From NCBI GenBank assembly GCA_003439945.1, contig QVRM01001748.1:186001-250000 (forward strand): a stretch of 64,000 nt of DNA. Reading direction: 5' to 3'. Positions within the stretch are counted from its first letter, which is position 1. Each line of letters begins with the position of its first letter. This DNA comes from Dermanyssus gallinae (Eukaryota; Arthropoda; Arachnida; Mesostigmata; Dermanyssidae). The notes beneath the pieces were generated by a model that was given only the letters and a program-made list of their open reading frames with translations, did no database searches and was not told the origin of the DNA. Of the stretch, positions 53,701 through 64,000 are shown piece after piece. The translations under genes were made by a program, and so were the position numbers.

Positions 53701-55624
53701 AGTGCGTGTAAATGTACTTGATTCAGATATTTGTGTAAATACATACGTATATTGTCTCGTGCCATATAATAACATATGACGCTGTGTGAAAATTTCCTGC
53801 TAACTGATTTGTTTTCATGTTGCAATGTTTATGTTAGTTTTTTTTGTTTGTTGTAGATATGTTTAGTGCTTATTTTGTACATTACTGACAACTAAAGTGC
53901 TAAGTAAAGTACTAAAGTACTAAGTAAAGTAAATGTATATATATACATATATGTATTCCTAAAATAAATAATAGGTTATAGTAATTTTATTACTCACCGA
54001 AAGACCTCTGCCGCGAATCATTTCATCCAGGTCCTTTTGATAATTGTGCTGCGACACAAACTGCTGACTCTTTGCTGCCACCTGTAGCCGACGAAGAGAT
54101 AAAGAAGGCCACAAACAATAGAAGAGTTAGGGACTGCAGTGGCACTTTCGCTCCATATCCACAAATATCGCTATAGATATATATAATATTATTTCATACG
54201 TGTTTTTTTTACAAACCAGTGCAATATACATATATATGCAAAAGTATACATCTAAATCGACATGCTGTCATGGATAGGTGAGACATCCATGAGTCGGCAA
54301 CTCCCCACCTGCAAGAAATAGCTGTGTGTGTATCAGCTTGCTACCTCATCGATTAAAACAGATATGCTAAAAGGCTTCATCCGTGCTATATGTTACTACT
54401 TCCTTAACATCCTGATTTCGTCGGTTTGTTCCAGGTATTAAATCTTTGTCTTCCTTATCCATAACCCTCCATCCCTCTCTCTCCCTCTCTCTCGCTATAT
54501 ATATATATATATACAATATATATATATATATATATATATGCGGCAAGAGCCACGTGAAAAGGTGATTGGTTGAAAAATGTTTGATTGACTCGTGGTCTCC
54601 CAGAAAGCAGACGTTCTGTTGCCACTTCAATCGTGCGGCCTGATGCTCCTTTACTTTTTCTGTAAGTTTTCTCTTGGAGAGCAAGGTGTCCGGACGAACA
54701 AAATATTCGGCGCAAGGCGGATCCGATAGTTCATAGCATAGAATGTAAGCCGATATATATGCATAGAAGGGCAAAAACGGCGTACATTTTGTTTTTTTTT
54801 TGTCATTATAGTTCCCCCCGCAGTTCAACCATTGTTGCTCTCATATCTCGTTCCGGAAAGATACTTCACGAGGTTTTCAAGCAGCTAAGTGGCACCGGGT
54901 CAAATCCGAAGAATAGAGAGGATGTTCGACAATTTGGAACTTTAGTTCCTAGTAATTTCCTGCACAGCTAAACCTTAAAAAAAGCTTTAATTATAGCACG
55001 GCACTCGTTTTGTCACTGGAAGGACTGACGCGCTACAGCTGCGCGACCTGCTACAAACGCAATTCGCTGCCACACACTTGACAGTTTCTCTTACGACGCG
55101 TCGAAGTGTTGATGACACGTGCGATAACTTCGCCAGTCATATACATTTCACTTCGGTGCCATTTATTTTAGTTGCTTCCGAAAAACGTCTCTCTCCGGCG
55201 CTACAGTCGGCATGAGCTTTTCGAACCTATAGACAGGCGATTGCTGCGAACTTTTTCAGCCACTAGTATATGCATACATGTAATAGTATATATATCTATT
55301 ATGTATATATATCATATATATTTATATATATATATTTATATATATATATATAACATATAAATATATATGGTGTTCAGGCTCTGCTTAGCGCTTTGTGATA
55401 CATACCTCTGCCATGCCGGGTGTATCGACGATGGCCGACGACCGAAAGTGTGGTGCGTGTGGCTTTGCAGAAGGGAGCGCCTTCGCACGAGATAAACGTG
55501 CGCAGCGTAAGGGCAAGCCCGCATGTTTTGCAACGAAACAGCCCCGATGGAAGCGCTGATCGAGCGCCCGCAGCTGCTCCGTCGGGTAGACCTGGCGTTG
55601 GCACGCCGCACACAGGTGAACCAT
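48463..55624 (-). CDS. Lasp: LASP (LIM and SH3 domain protein), five exons, LIM exon with compensated frameshifts
   Basis: Exons are 55624-55406, 54081-53998, 53321-53171, 49550-49371 and 48557-48463. They total 729 bases, 242 codons plus stop, with all GT-AG junctions in phase (human LASP1 is 261 residues). LASP is an actin-binding scaffold of focal adhesions and leading edges. Domains in order: N-terminal LIM (residues 5-60: LCAAC, QVYPTEQLRALDQRFHRGC), two nebulin-type repeats (SQHNYQKDLDEM near 85; SDVAYNGTLRRKKHMDE near 120), a Ser/Pro linker (152-185) and an SH3 domain (about 187-242: VYTYEAVDSDEVSFDEGDLL, then GWTTCTVQRTGRRG and GNYLEPV at the C-terminus). In exon 1 the LIM continuation (RCKTCGLALTLRTF, PFCK) lies in another frame between two one-base indels, so the genomic reading loses several zinc ligands. 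The gene is convergent with DDB1, 2.25 kb apart. Confidence 0.93.
49371..49550 (-). CDS. Lasp: LASP exon 4 (linker and first half of SH3)
   Basis: The acceptor is AGACAG. It has a Ser/Pro/Thr-rich linker, then FRAVYTYEAVDSDEVSFDEG and DLLIG. It ends in phase 1 at GTAGGT. The phase-1 entry joins exon 3 exactly (F-G-S-H-Q). Confidence 0.92.
50100..50600 (+). mobile_element. LINE C-terminal remnant in LASP intron 3
   Basis: ADARTGILDTRGTTKLPREF and CRISRENRRNVDHLVRECKR resemble the C-terminal zinc-knuckle region of a non-LTR reverse transcriptase. There is an early stop upstream and a degenerate tail GKNAEKA then stop. Element R-C follows 60 bases downstream. Confidence 0.55.
50655..50690 (+). 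repeat. (TA)n-flanked element R-C, copy 3, in LASP intron 3
   Basis: GGGGACAATTGTTAACCCCG then TCACGAGTTAAATAAA, between (TA)n arrays at about 50611-50654 and 50703-50757. It follows a LINE C-terminal remnant on the same strand. Confidence 0.7.
50703..50757. repeat. (TA)n microsatellite
   Basis: TA array immediately 3' of R-C copy 3. Confidence 0.96.
51411..51666. repeat. Minisatellite in LASP intron 3
   Basis: Multiple copies of TAATGGGGTAACTGGAA with variable spacers. A longer unit ending GGGCCGGTAGTGT, GAACTCCAACACACT occurs twice (about 51420-51485 and 51600-51665). Confidence 0.85.
51786..52016 (+). repeat. Dispersed repeat R-A, copy 2
   Basis: Contains GGGAAAATGCTTTTACGG, AGTGTGGGACTCGATGTGG and ATAATACCCACTAAAAACCT, matching 290-580 in inverted orientation. 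It lies in LASP intron 3. Confidence 0.7.
52008..52435 (-). mobile_element. LINE C-terminal remnant in LASP intron 3
   Basis: The minus strand reads EEDDIKHIFKICAAFTADRT and KLSRLLEWELP, resembling the terminal (D/E)xxHxxxxCP-type region of LINE proteins. The upstream part is in other frames. Confidence 0.5.
52972..53168. repeat. Tandem duplication next to the LASP exon 3 donor
   Basis: Two units of about 95 bp sharing GACATGGGTAATAAATGTTG, GATTCAATGA and ATCGACGATAAACCAAAACA. The second ends three bases from the exon boundary at 53171. Confidence 0.88.
53171..53321 (-). CDS. Lasp: LASP exon 3 (nebulin repeat 2)
   Basis: The acceptor is GCGCAG. It encodes VADDMETLRVKKMGEVISDV, then AYNGTLRRKKHMDEKR. 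It ends in phase 1 at GTTAGT. The donor abuts the end of a duplicated intronic segment. Confidence 0.92.
53998..54081 (-). CDS. Lasp: LASP exon 2 (nebulin repeat 1)
   Basis: The acceptor is CTACAG. It has 28 codons, VAAKSQQFVSQHNYQKDLDE and so on. It ends in phase 0 at GTGAGT. The spacing and SQxxYxxDL pattern fit the first LASP nebulin repeat. Confidence 0.85.
55406..55624 (-). CDS. Lasp: LASP exon 1, LIM domain with two compensating indels
   Basis: The ATG is at 55624-55622 (MVHLCAAC). The frame is open to the GTATGT donor after 55406. LIM spacing is normal up to H26 and C29. One base appears to be missing near 55535, after which the LIM sequence (CKTC, PFC) is read in the next frame. One extra G near 55463 restores the original frame (PH, then SAIVDTPGMAE). 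The indels are 72 bases apart and affect residues 31-54. Confidence 0.88.
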
Positions 55625-55669
55625 TCTAACCGCTGTTGGCGTCTGCTTTTGTCGTTGTTGCTCGCGTAG

Positions 55670-55865
55670 TTCTGGTGACCTCGGAGGTCTTGGTGATTTT
55701 AGAGGTCGTAAAGAACTTAGAGGCTCTGGTAATTTTGGAGGTCCTGGCGAACCTGAACGTCGTAATAAACCTAGAGGTCCTGGCGAACCTGGAGGTCCTG
55801 GCGAACCTGGAGGTCCCGGCGAACCTGAAGGTCCTAGCAACTTAGGTCCTGATGAACTAAGGCGT
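55670..55865. repeat. 9/18-bp minisatellite upstream of LASP
   Basis: Imperfect units of GGTCCTGGCGAACCTGGA. Frames are open on both strands and both look collagen-like: GPGEPGGPGEP on plus, SPGPPGSPGPP on minus. The minus frame is continuous with the LASP ATG, but the family starts at the LIM domain, so this is probably 5' UTR or promoter. Confidence 0.85.
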
Positions 55866-57234
55866 CCTGATGAACTTGGAGGAAGCCCTGGGGGACTTTA
55901 CAGCCTCTGCACTTCCTCGTCCTTCTGGTTTGGCCGGTCGCTCGATAGGAGATGATAACGGCTATGATAAGGCTCCAGGTTGTGCTGCTTCTAGGATTTC
56001 TGCAATAAAACAAAAAAAAGAGACGCGTTTACGAGAATCGCAAAACAACGATATATGCATATGAGATGCAGTATCATCCTCATCACCGTCGCTACCATCA
56101 GATGTTTGAGAGAAGAATAGCGGTTCCATTCGGAAACATCTGAACTTTCTCGGAACTGAGAGTTAGCCCGTGTAATAGCTGCAGACGTACATATAAAACT
56201 GTGTCATATTTGTGTGTTCGAATCTTTGTTAGCGCGGGGCTGCTGGCTGTGTGTTGTGTGTTTATGAATGCGTTCGTACATATATAGTTATTGGCAGTTA
56301 TGTCATAATATTGCTCGGTAAAGCTAACAACTGTGACAACCTTAACCAAAAGAAAGCCGAAAACAACATTTCCTCTTGTGTGGTGCGGTTCAGTATGGGA
56401 CAGTGAGTACACAGTGAGAACCATCGGCAACCAACGGCTATTCGTTTGCTTTTTACTCTCGCACACTTCCTCCATCGAATTCGTCTTTTTGTCCATGCAG
56501 CTGCTGTGTGTCCTGGTGATGCTCTGACGATTCAGTTATTTCCATATTCGGTAATAATTATCATCATCAGCGAGCAGGAAGTTGTATAGTATATCACAGA
56601 TTACTAGCTTGTTTATGTGCCCTTGCTGTTACAGCATGCAATTAGCCCTCGGCAATCACTTTCTATCGATAGATAGATAGATAGAAGATGAATTACGCGG
56701 GTTTATAATTAGCTATTCGCTAGTACGCCACGAATACGATTTGCGCGGTCGCGACTGACCGCAATTATCAGACATTCGGGCCGACTATGGCTGATACTAC
56801 TATACGGTTGGCGTTGTTGCTTTTCACTTCTGTTGATCAAAACGGAACAGTCTTTCGAGCTCAACCATCACTTGAGCCTCAATTTGTCCAAAGTTTGCCT
56901 CACCTAGCAAGCTGTTGTTTGACCAAAAAATAAGTAAGTATTCAGTACGTGTTTCGCAAATTCGACCGCACAGAAACCGTTCGAATAACTTGGCCACATC
57001 ATATTGAACAATTGCTTTTGCATTTTCGCCCTCTGCCTCTTCGTGTTTTCGTCCACATGTTCTCTCCTTGATATACTCGAATATGCATGCGTTTACTTGA
57101 GAACTCAGAGAGAATGACAAGGTGGCAGATGCTGGACAGTCAACAGCCTAAAGTCATACATCGGATATCGACCTAGTTGACCTTGGAGTTTCAAGGGTAA
57201 ACGCGATTATACAATCGCCCTGCTTTTCACTTAC

Positions 57235-57238
<4 letters not shown>

Positions 57239-57286
<48 letters not shown>
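57239..57286. repeat. (TA)n microsatellite
   Basis: Pure TA run upstream of LASP, 160 bases before SINE-2 copy A. Confidence 0.96.
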
Positions 57287-57288
<2 letters not shown>

Positions 57289-57445
57289 CCTGCCTATATT
57301 GTTAAGTTTCCAAACACGATATGGTGCCAAACAACAGGTACAGAAGAGAAAAAAAGCAAACGACGCAGAGAGAGCTCACTCGAAACGCTAAGGATCTATG
57401 GACGTTCTCGATAGCTGCTAGAATTAAAAGTATTTTTAAAGAGGT

Positions 57446-57722
57446 TGTCTTTTATTCTAGACTATCCTCCGTCCCCTGGCTTGGAGCTTAACCAGAGGTG
57501 TATCTTCAATGCCCCGATGGCCGGACATGTTAAGATATCTAGGTTCTCCCCGACAGTTTCTGTGGCAGCATGGCCGCTGACTCTCAGCGGTGTATGGTTT
57601 ATCATCTACTCAAGGAGCATCGCTCAAAGAAAATTCGACCAACAACAGGGATCGAACCGGCGACACCCCAGTGGATGGCAACTATGACTAGTGCATTAGT
57701 CCCCTAGACCACGCCGCCACTC
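57446..57722 (-). mobile_element. SINE-2 copy A, tRNA-derived
   Basis: On the minus strand it opens GTGGCGGCGTGGTCTAGGGG (A box), followed by GGTTCGATCCC (B box), a body with CTGAGAGTCAGCGGCCATG and an end GGACGGAGGATAGTCTAGA. It is the same body as the copy near 17.65 kb, in the other orientation. Confidence 0.85.
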
Positions 57723-59647
57723 GATGGCTGCTGCAAACATTACGCTCAATATACAGCGCACTATGAGTGTTTCTGCCGAATCTGCTCCGAATTATTTCGA
57801 TGTGGGTGAAGTGCGGGTCATTATATTGATGACTCGTTATCGGCATCCAATTTACCCGCGCTTGTTTATTAGCAGGATGAAGTTGATGTGCCGGCAATCT
57901 TTTAGCATAATTCGCTTTTGAATGGAGGCGAGGAGCCACGCCGGATAGCCTGGCCAGGTGTAATCTCAGCCAAATCAGGATGTCAGAGGTGTAATCTCGG
58001 TCGAATCAGTCAAATCTGATAGCCACCTCGATAGCCGCCTTCAGAATCTGTGTTGCGTGTGGGGGTGTAAGACAGTGTGCCTGTTTATGTACGTATGTGT
58101 ATAGGCGCGCTTGTCTGCTTGTATCCGTCTATAGATCAGTCGGTGCAATCATTGTTGGCGACATCACAAATACAATAGAATAATAATTAGCCCAATTACT
58201 TAATGAGCCATTTGCAACATGCTGGTTTTCCTTTATGCCCTGTCGACACGTGCATAGTGCAAACGTAAGCCTCGAAATCCGATACGATCTCAACTGCAAG
58301 GACAAAGAACCTTTTAATAGCCTTCCCAGTGTGTAACCTAGCCTAGCTTACTAATCTGCACTCAATAATGGAAGTCTTAATCGCTTTTAGAAAACGACCT
58401 TGTCGGTCGTCGATATTTTTTTCTTCTGATTTCAAAAGAAGAAAGCTCGTGGGAAGCGTAAACAATCTGCGTGTTACAGACCCGAAAGTCTTTCTTGCAA
58501 CGCGCCAAAACGTGTTGATAATATGCGTGATAATTTCGCCAATTACATGCATTTTCTCTTCAATATCATTGTTCCTTGATGATGACGGCACTAATCTTAC
58601 CTTCGATATTCTCATTTTTTTGCCAGTTTTAGTTTACTGCAGGAAACGACGGAGCAGCTATTTAGAGGGATTGCACAACATAGTAGATAGAGAACTAATC
58701 ATTTAGAAGAGCCGCATTGCTCATGGTTTCGATCGATCAGTGCATGCGCAGGTTCAACGACGAACGAAGAATGGTAAAGACAAGCTGAGTTCAAATAATA
58801 GACCAGTTGAAACAAACGCGGAGTGTGTTGTGGAGATCTGATTGCGCTTCCCAAACTCGCTGAGCAAAAGACCAGGGCTTTTCCTGAAGTTCCGTTACAA
58901 CACAATTGACGTGTGGTGGCTGATAATGGTACTTGATATACCACTATATGTCACTTGAGAATCCAGATCGTTATCATCGAAAACTACATGCAAACGTAGC
59001 CACACGACTGACTGTTTTATTTCATAGCAAAAACGTGGCTTAGTTTTATCATTTTTTCTAGCATATATGCTGTTTTTAATTCCCCATTTATTGCGCCGGA
59101 CAGTTAAGTAAGTGGTGCGTAGCGCAATTCTGCTCGCAGAGCCGACAAGCGCATTAAGAAATTTCAAGGGGAAGATATTCTAGTCTCTCGATCTCCGCCG
59201 TTGTTTGTGTTACCTTTTCCCTGACCAGTTTCACCAATAACTGGTAGAGCGGTGGATTGTAGGTATGTCCAGTCACAGCGGAAGTCACAGCCTCTATTAT
59301 GGGCGCATGGCAAACTCGAAGCGGCTTCTGATCCTGATGCAAAGGCAGAAAGAGGGTACTCGCCACGTGTACGTCGTGAAACACCTCTCGAGAGAATTAA
59401 AATTCGCCTATGTCAGATAGACGATCCACCGCCTATCCAGGCTGTATGCTATCGCTTTGAAAGCGCCTTTAGCATAAGGATACGCATAGCTGCGCTGATG
59501 AAAAGCCCTCACTGGAATTGAATGGCATTGGTTGTCTGTATATTTATGTGCAATCCCTTAGCAAATCCCTCACGCTGGGCACACTCCACACACTTCTAAC
59601 TTTGGCATAGCAGAATAAAGGATTTCGTACGAATCGCGTAGTCCCTC

Positions 59648-59812
59648 TTTAGATTTAACGTCCACGGTACTGCTTTTCGCATTGCTTCATACACGGACCC
59701 CCATAAATACAAATGTGCAACAGTGGGGTTCGAAGCCCGCGCACCTACCTAGTGTCTCTCCCGGTCGAAAGGCGCAGGCGATTGCACCCACCACGCCACC
59801 GGCCTCGACAAA
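59648..59812 (-). mobile_element. SINE-1 copy D, diverged
   Basis: Reverse copy with recognisable body (TTTAACGTCCACGGTACTG, CCCCATAAATACAAATGTGC) and B box region. Its tail is shortened and no clear target duplication is seen, so it is older. Confidence 0.85.
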
Positions 59813-62056
59813 CGCAGAGGTCTAATCAGGCCATGGTGACTAAGGCGGCGAGTTCTGGAGAACTACAAACGGAACTTGCAAAGACTGAAATTATGCCACT
59901 TCATCAGTAGCATCGTGCATATCATCCCTGGACTGAAGCGAGGGTAGCTTTACGGAAGCTCGGTCCGTAACATAGCCGTGCAAGTGGACGAACAAAACCT
60001 CTGTTTCGCGTACGTCGACCGGGGATTGGCAGATTTATTCTTTGAGCTTATATATATAGATAGGCGTAGGTGTTGTTAGAAACAAAACCTGACTCCAGAA
60101 CCGGAGCACATTTCTGGCTGACGTGTGTTGTGAAACCTATGCGTTTCAGGTGTTGCCCTCCTTTCTTGCTCTTTAGCCCGCAGCGCCAGGTCACGATGCG
60201 TCAGTTGCCATATAAGCGAGGGCCGACAGAACACACCTTTTTCTAACTTGCAAAACGATATCTGGATTTCTAGGGGTTATCGCACTTTCTAGAATGGATC
60301 AAGACATTCTCTGGTGGAAAGACGCTTGCTATTGTACTGGCCTTCCTCCAATAGGGCGCTCAATCTGCTTGCCACTCTGCCAACCGTCTTCCCCCATATT
60401 CCGCCACAGAGTTCGACTGGCGGTTTGGATTAGTTAGCGGCAAGAGAGTCGGCTATGCCACGTGGACGCGCAGGGGAGGAGCGGACTAGAACGAGTCTCG
60501 CCGTCAATCATTAGCCGAGCATGGGAGGAAGGGCAGAAATCCCCGGGGTTTAGTGGGCTTGCGGGTTCCATCAGCGGGCTAGTCCACATGCAGCCGTCGG
60601 CTCGTGACGCATGTGCATTCATGCATTCCCGAAACCTTCCAAACGAGAGCTAACAAAGAGAAAAAAGAAGCAATCTCAACTGTTTCGACAGCGGTCTTTT
60701 TAAAGATCGCCGCCAAACGGAATTACGGCTCATCTTTACTTGGCGTGTTTCCAGTAGACGGGCGCCAGTAGAGTGGTGAGTTATCACCGATGGACAGCTT
60801 AGTTCGGCCGCCCACGGTCCGGCTGATGACGCCACAATTATCTTACACGCGTACAGAGGCCGATTGACACATCGATAACAATGGACTAGCGTTAAAATCG
60901 TTTGTTAGAGACCGGCAACCAGTTCGCGGGCGTAACAAGCTGTTAGGGTCGCCCAGCAATTGTTGTATTGTTGTTGTTGTTGCTGTTGTCGTTGCGGCTG
61001 CTGCTGCTGTTGTTGTTGTTGTTGTTGGTGGCGGCATTTGCTAGTTTAACGCCTCGAGCCGGTTTGACCAGCAGTGCTAAAAATCCCGTGTATAAATACC
61101 ATCATCACGTCGCGGCCAGTGCTCGTGGCGGGATCTATCTAGCAAACTATCAATAGCCAAATACCGAGAACAAAAAGGGAGGAGACGTTGACATTGGTAC
61201 TGCACCACCGGCCGAAACCACCGCGGTTCACCAACACGGCGATTGCTGTCGCTGCCGCTGCGCTGCGACGCGTTCGCGGATCGCCGGAATCGCATAGGAG
61301 GACTAAAGCGAGCGAGCGAGCGTGGTGCAAGAAGAAGCGCGGCACGCCATTGTGTTGCCGTCCGTCATATGCGTTCACCGCAATACTGCTGCTGCTGCTG
61401 AGAAAGAGAAAAAAATGGCTCCCTAAATGGCGGCGTCTGCCGCCCGTCACGGCTTTGCGGTGGTGGTGGTAGTGGTGGTGGCGTGCCCGTAAGCCGTCGG
61501 AGACGCACGTGCCCGGCGTTAATTAATTACTTTACGAACGTGGACCGCGAGTAATGGGGAGTGGGGTCGACGTCAAAGAATCGTTTCACACGCTTTAAAT
61601 TGCGTTTCACCTGACGTTCATTTTTGTAAACACGCACGCAGACATATATATATATATATACATATCCGGGTAAAGTCACCGTAATTTATAGACCCCATTT
61701 ACGACTGGGGCAAAAGCGGTCGAGCTCAGGAAAATACCATCAGCATGGTTTCAATTATATATATATATATATATATACATACATATCTAGCGCACTTAGC
61801 TGATATCGCAAATTCATAGCGATGAAAATAGATGTATCCAGAATTTGCATAGTAGGAAAACGCCGCTTAGAGATGAGTCTTTAGTAATCGCATTTAAATG
61901 TGATTCGCTTTGTCTCACGGCTAGCAGGCGGCTGTAAGGATGTGACAAACACGGGTTTGTCATATGCTTGTAATGCGACATGACCTTGCAAAAAGCTGGT
62001 CTAGGTGTAAATTCTCGGTAAAGCCTTTGAATGAAGACGGTATGATCGTTATATTT

Positions 62057-62105
<49 letters not shown>

Positions 62106-62950
62106 TTATATTTAGATCCGGGCTGGGTAAATGTGTTTATGTTATATCAAAATGTTTTAGAACAACCAACAATCTAGCGCTTTGCCAGTTCTGACCGAAC
62201 CGCCGGGCATACCGCAACGTGGTATCGATCACATTTGCCCCAGTACTGTGTCTGCATCGACATCCATTCTGTGCTTTATAAAAACTCTCCACGTTGCACA
62301 GAACGTGATAAAATCCGTGGGCTGCTGCTGTTCCATAAATACCTATGTCCTCCTCAGTAATTTTGGTTCGCCCGTTGCACATATGAACGTCGAAGGTGCA
62401 CGTTTTTTTATTCGATTTCATCGTTTTTGCAGATATTCCATCAGCCAGTAGGCCACCCTCCAACCGGTGAACAATAACCGTATTCTCGCATGTATTCAAT
62501 AGCGCCAAAAAAACCCTCTATAGAAAGAAAAACGTCACCCCGTCAACTAGATGCAAGTCGTCTACTCCTATCTTATCCTATATTAGTGAAATACCATATG
62601 TGGCAATAGGTGCTATCTGTATTTTGAAAACAGCGATTGTTGCATGAATCGGCGCCATGCCGTGGCGGTTTCTGCACGCTTCTCGCCAACCACCTTATAA
62701 TAAGAACGACGTGTTCATCACGAAAGCGAAGCGCTCGGTGTACATGCGAACGTATCCGACAAAACTATTGTCCAGCCGGACGGCTCAACGTTCACCATAA
62801 GACATTATGAACCTCGTCAGATCGTACAGCTATTGTTACGCTGAGTGCGGCCGAGAAACAGATTTATATACATATATATATATATAGAAAATATTGTGAT
62901 GATTTATTAATCATTTACAATACGTTTGCACACTTGGCAGTGCTCGCCTT

Positions 62951-62966
62951 CTATATATATGTAAAT

Positions 62967-63031
<65 letters not shown>
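62951..63031. repeat. (TA)n microsatellite
   Basis: About 80 bp of TA with one or two interruptions. A further pure array lies at 62061-62102. Confidence 0.96.
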
Positions 63032-63033
<2 letters not shown>

Positions 63034-63874
63034 CTAGTTTTCTAGCTTTCTGGTCTCTAGCACATAAACTGGGTTTCCGACGACGTCGCTACCGGCAATC
63101 AGTATTTGTGTCTGCAATTTTTTTCTAACATTTTTCACTTGTCAGTATAACAGAACTCTACAGCATGGATACGACAATAGTGCTGTGTACCACTCTGTAG
63201 CGCAGAGCGACCAGTGGAGACCAAGCTAAAATGTATGTCAATTTGAGCCTGGAGCCGCGCCTCAAATGTTTTGGTGAATTTCAGCTCGGTTCACTGTTGT
63301 TTATGCCGTGGCAAGCGATTTCATCAGACACACGTTCCGCTCGAGCGCCGCCTGAACTCTGAAGCGGTCGTCGCTATCACCAAAGTACTTGTCCTCTATT
63401 TGCGTGCTACCCTCAGGAAGAGCCCCTAGCTCACCTCGACGTTCTCTTTTAGCGGAACCTCGATTTTCGTTCCTTCGGCCTCGAACTACAAAAGCTCTAC
63501 TCTGCCAAATGCTAGTCTTACAAGTACTGCTACGAGACCATTATTGGCAAAAAAATTAGCTCGCAGCGCCAGCGAGGGGCGGACAGAATCACGTGCGCGC
63601 TGCTTCAATCTACTCAGCTCTACCCCCAGCCTAACATATCTCTTGGTCGGCTCTCGCATCGTTTGCTTGCCTCCTAAGGGACAAGGTTGCTAACAACAAC
63701 AACGACGAAGACGACAGTACTATGCAAGCCAGTAGCTCGGAACTGAGTGCACATGATATATGTATATATATATATATATAGTAGAGAGGTATCATTACAA
63801 ATGTACGTACACTATACTCGTATATATAAACATCGTCGGCAACTCTTATGAGAAACCATAAGAAGGATTTCATC

Positions 63875-63955
63875 GAAGATGGGCATGTGCGGAATCTCGC
63901 AGATTCATGGGTTCGATTCCGGCGCGTAAAATCTACCGACTGTCACTTATGTATC
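63875..63955 (+). mobile_element. B-box-containing repeat fragment, possible SINE
   Basis: GGGTTCGATTCCGGCG is a good internal RNA polymerase III B box. The upstream part (GATGGGCATGTGCGGAATCT) could hold a decayed A box. No second copy was found in the window. Confidence 0.35.
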
Positions 63956-64000
63956 CCGCCGGCACCTAGCCATCTATATATATATTATATATATATTTAT

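Larger units (their letters stand above)
57730..64000. other. Mostly unassigned right end of the window
   Basis: Contains SINE-1 copy D, (TA)n arrays and a B-box fragment. The 60.9-61.5 kb part is richer in GC, with GTT/CTG triplets and AAATGGCGGC at 61425, a sequence like the YY1/initiation element of housekeeping promoters; it may be a first exon. Minus frames at 56824-57120, 58343-58615, 59154-59384 and 62137-62508 have no recognised domain. Confidence 0.35.

Noticed and set aside
53538..53825. 95-codon minus frame in LASP intron 2
   Set aside because: No family resemblance and no splice sites that would place it in LASP.
56824..57120. 98-codon minus frame ending ELERLFRFDQQK
   Set aside because: Composition looks protein-like, but no recognised domain and no supporting neighbours. 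Left unannotated as a gene.
62137..62508. 123-codon minus frame
   Set aside because: No domain recognised. A faint resemblance to 42104-42340 was too weak to call a shared repeat.

Overview
The window is animal genomic DNA, most likely from an arthropod. It has intron-rich genes with GT-AG introns, a BTB transcription factor of the arthropod tramtrack/bab type, tRNA-derived SINEs, several families of non-LTR retrotransposons and very many (TA)n microsatellites. The retroelement families and the BTB protein would fit a chelicerate such as a mite or tick, but that is inference. No operons, CRISPR arrays or prokaryotic features are present.

Four conserved protein-coding genes could be assembled exon by exon, and three of them run from start to stop codon. 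On the minus strand at 10.2-13.4 kb lies a BTB-domain transcription factor, with its main exon, one downstream exon and a possible upstream exon; its 3' end is not resolved. On the minus strand at 19.0-24.6 kb is a four-exon homologue of MOSMO (168 codons), a tetraspan attenuator of Hedgehog signalling. A full-length-ORF LINE (942 codons, endonuclease plus reverse transcriptase) sits in its first intron. On the plus strand at 29.7-46.2 kb is a 19-exon DDB1 gene (1214 codons), the CUL4 ubiquitin-ligase adaptor and UV-damage subunit. Its exon phases fit throughout. On the minus strand at 48.5-55.6 kb is a five-exon LASP gene (LIM, nebulin repeats, SH3; 242 codons), convergent with DDB1. Its LIM exon carries two compensating one-base indels that scramble 24 residues.

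The rest is mostly repeats. A tRNA-derived SINE family (here SINE-1) has four copies, three with clear target-site duplications. A second tRNA-derived family (SINE-2) has two clear copies and one decayed copy. Decayed LINEs lie at 5.0-6.1, 7.0-7.35, 27.0-27.15, 38.8-39.4, 42.3-44.4, 50.1-50.6 and 52.0-52.4 kb. Two unnamed dispersed repeats each occur twice. A short element of about 40 bp occurs three times, each time between (TA)n arrays. Minisatellites lie upstream of and inside LASP.

The four genes are unrelated in function (transcription, Hedgehog modulation, ubiquitination/DNA repair, actin cytoskeleton) and appear to be ordinary neighbours. I did not find a clearly new multi-gene system. 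The items most worth a second look are the LASP double frameshift, the intact nested LINE, the (TA)n-flanked element and two long hairpins.
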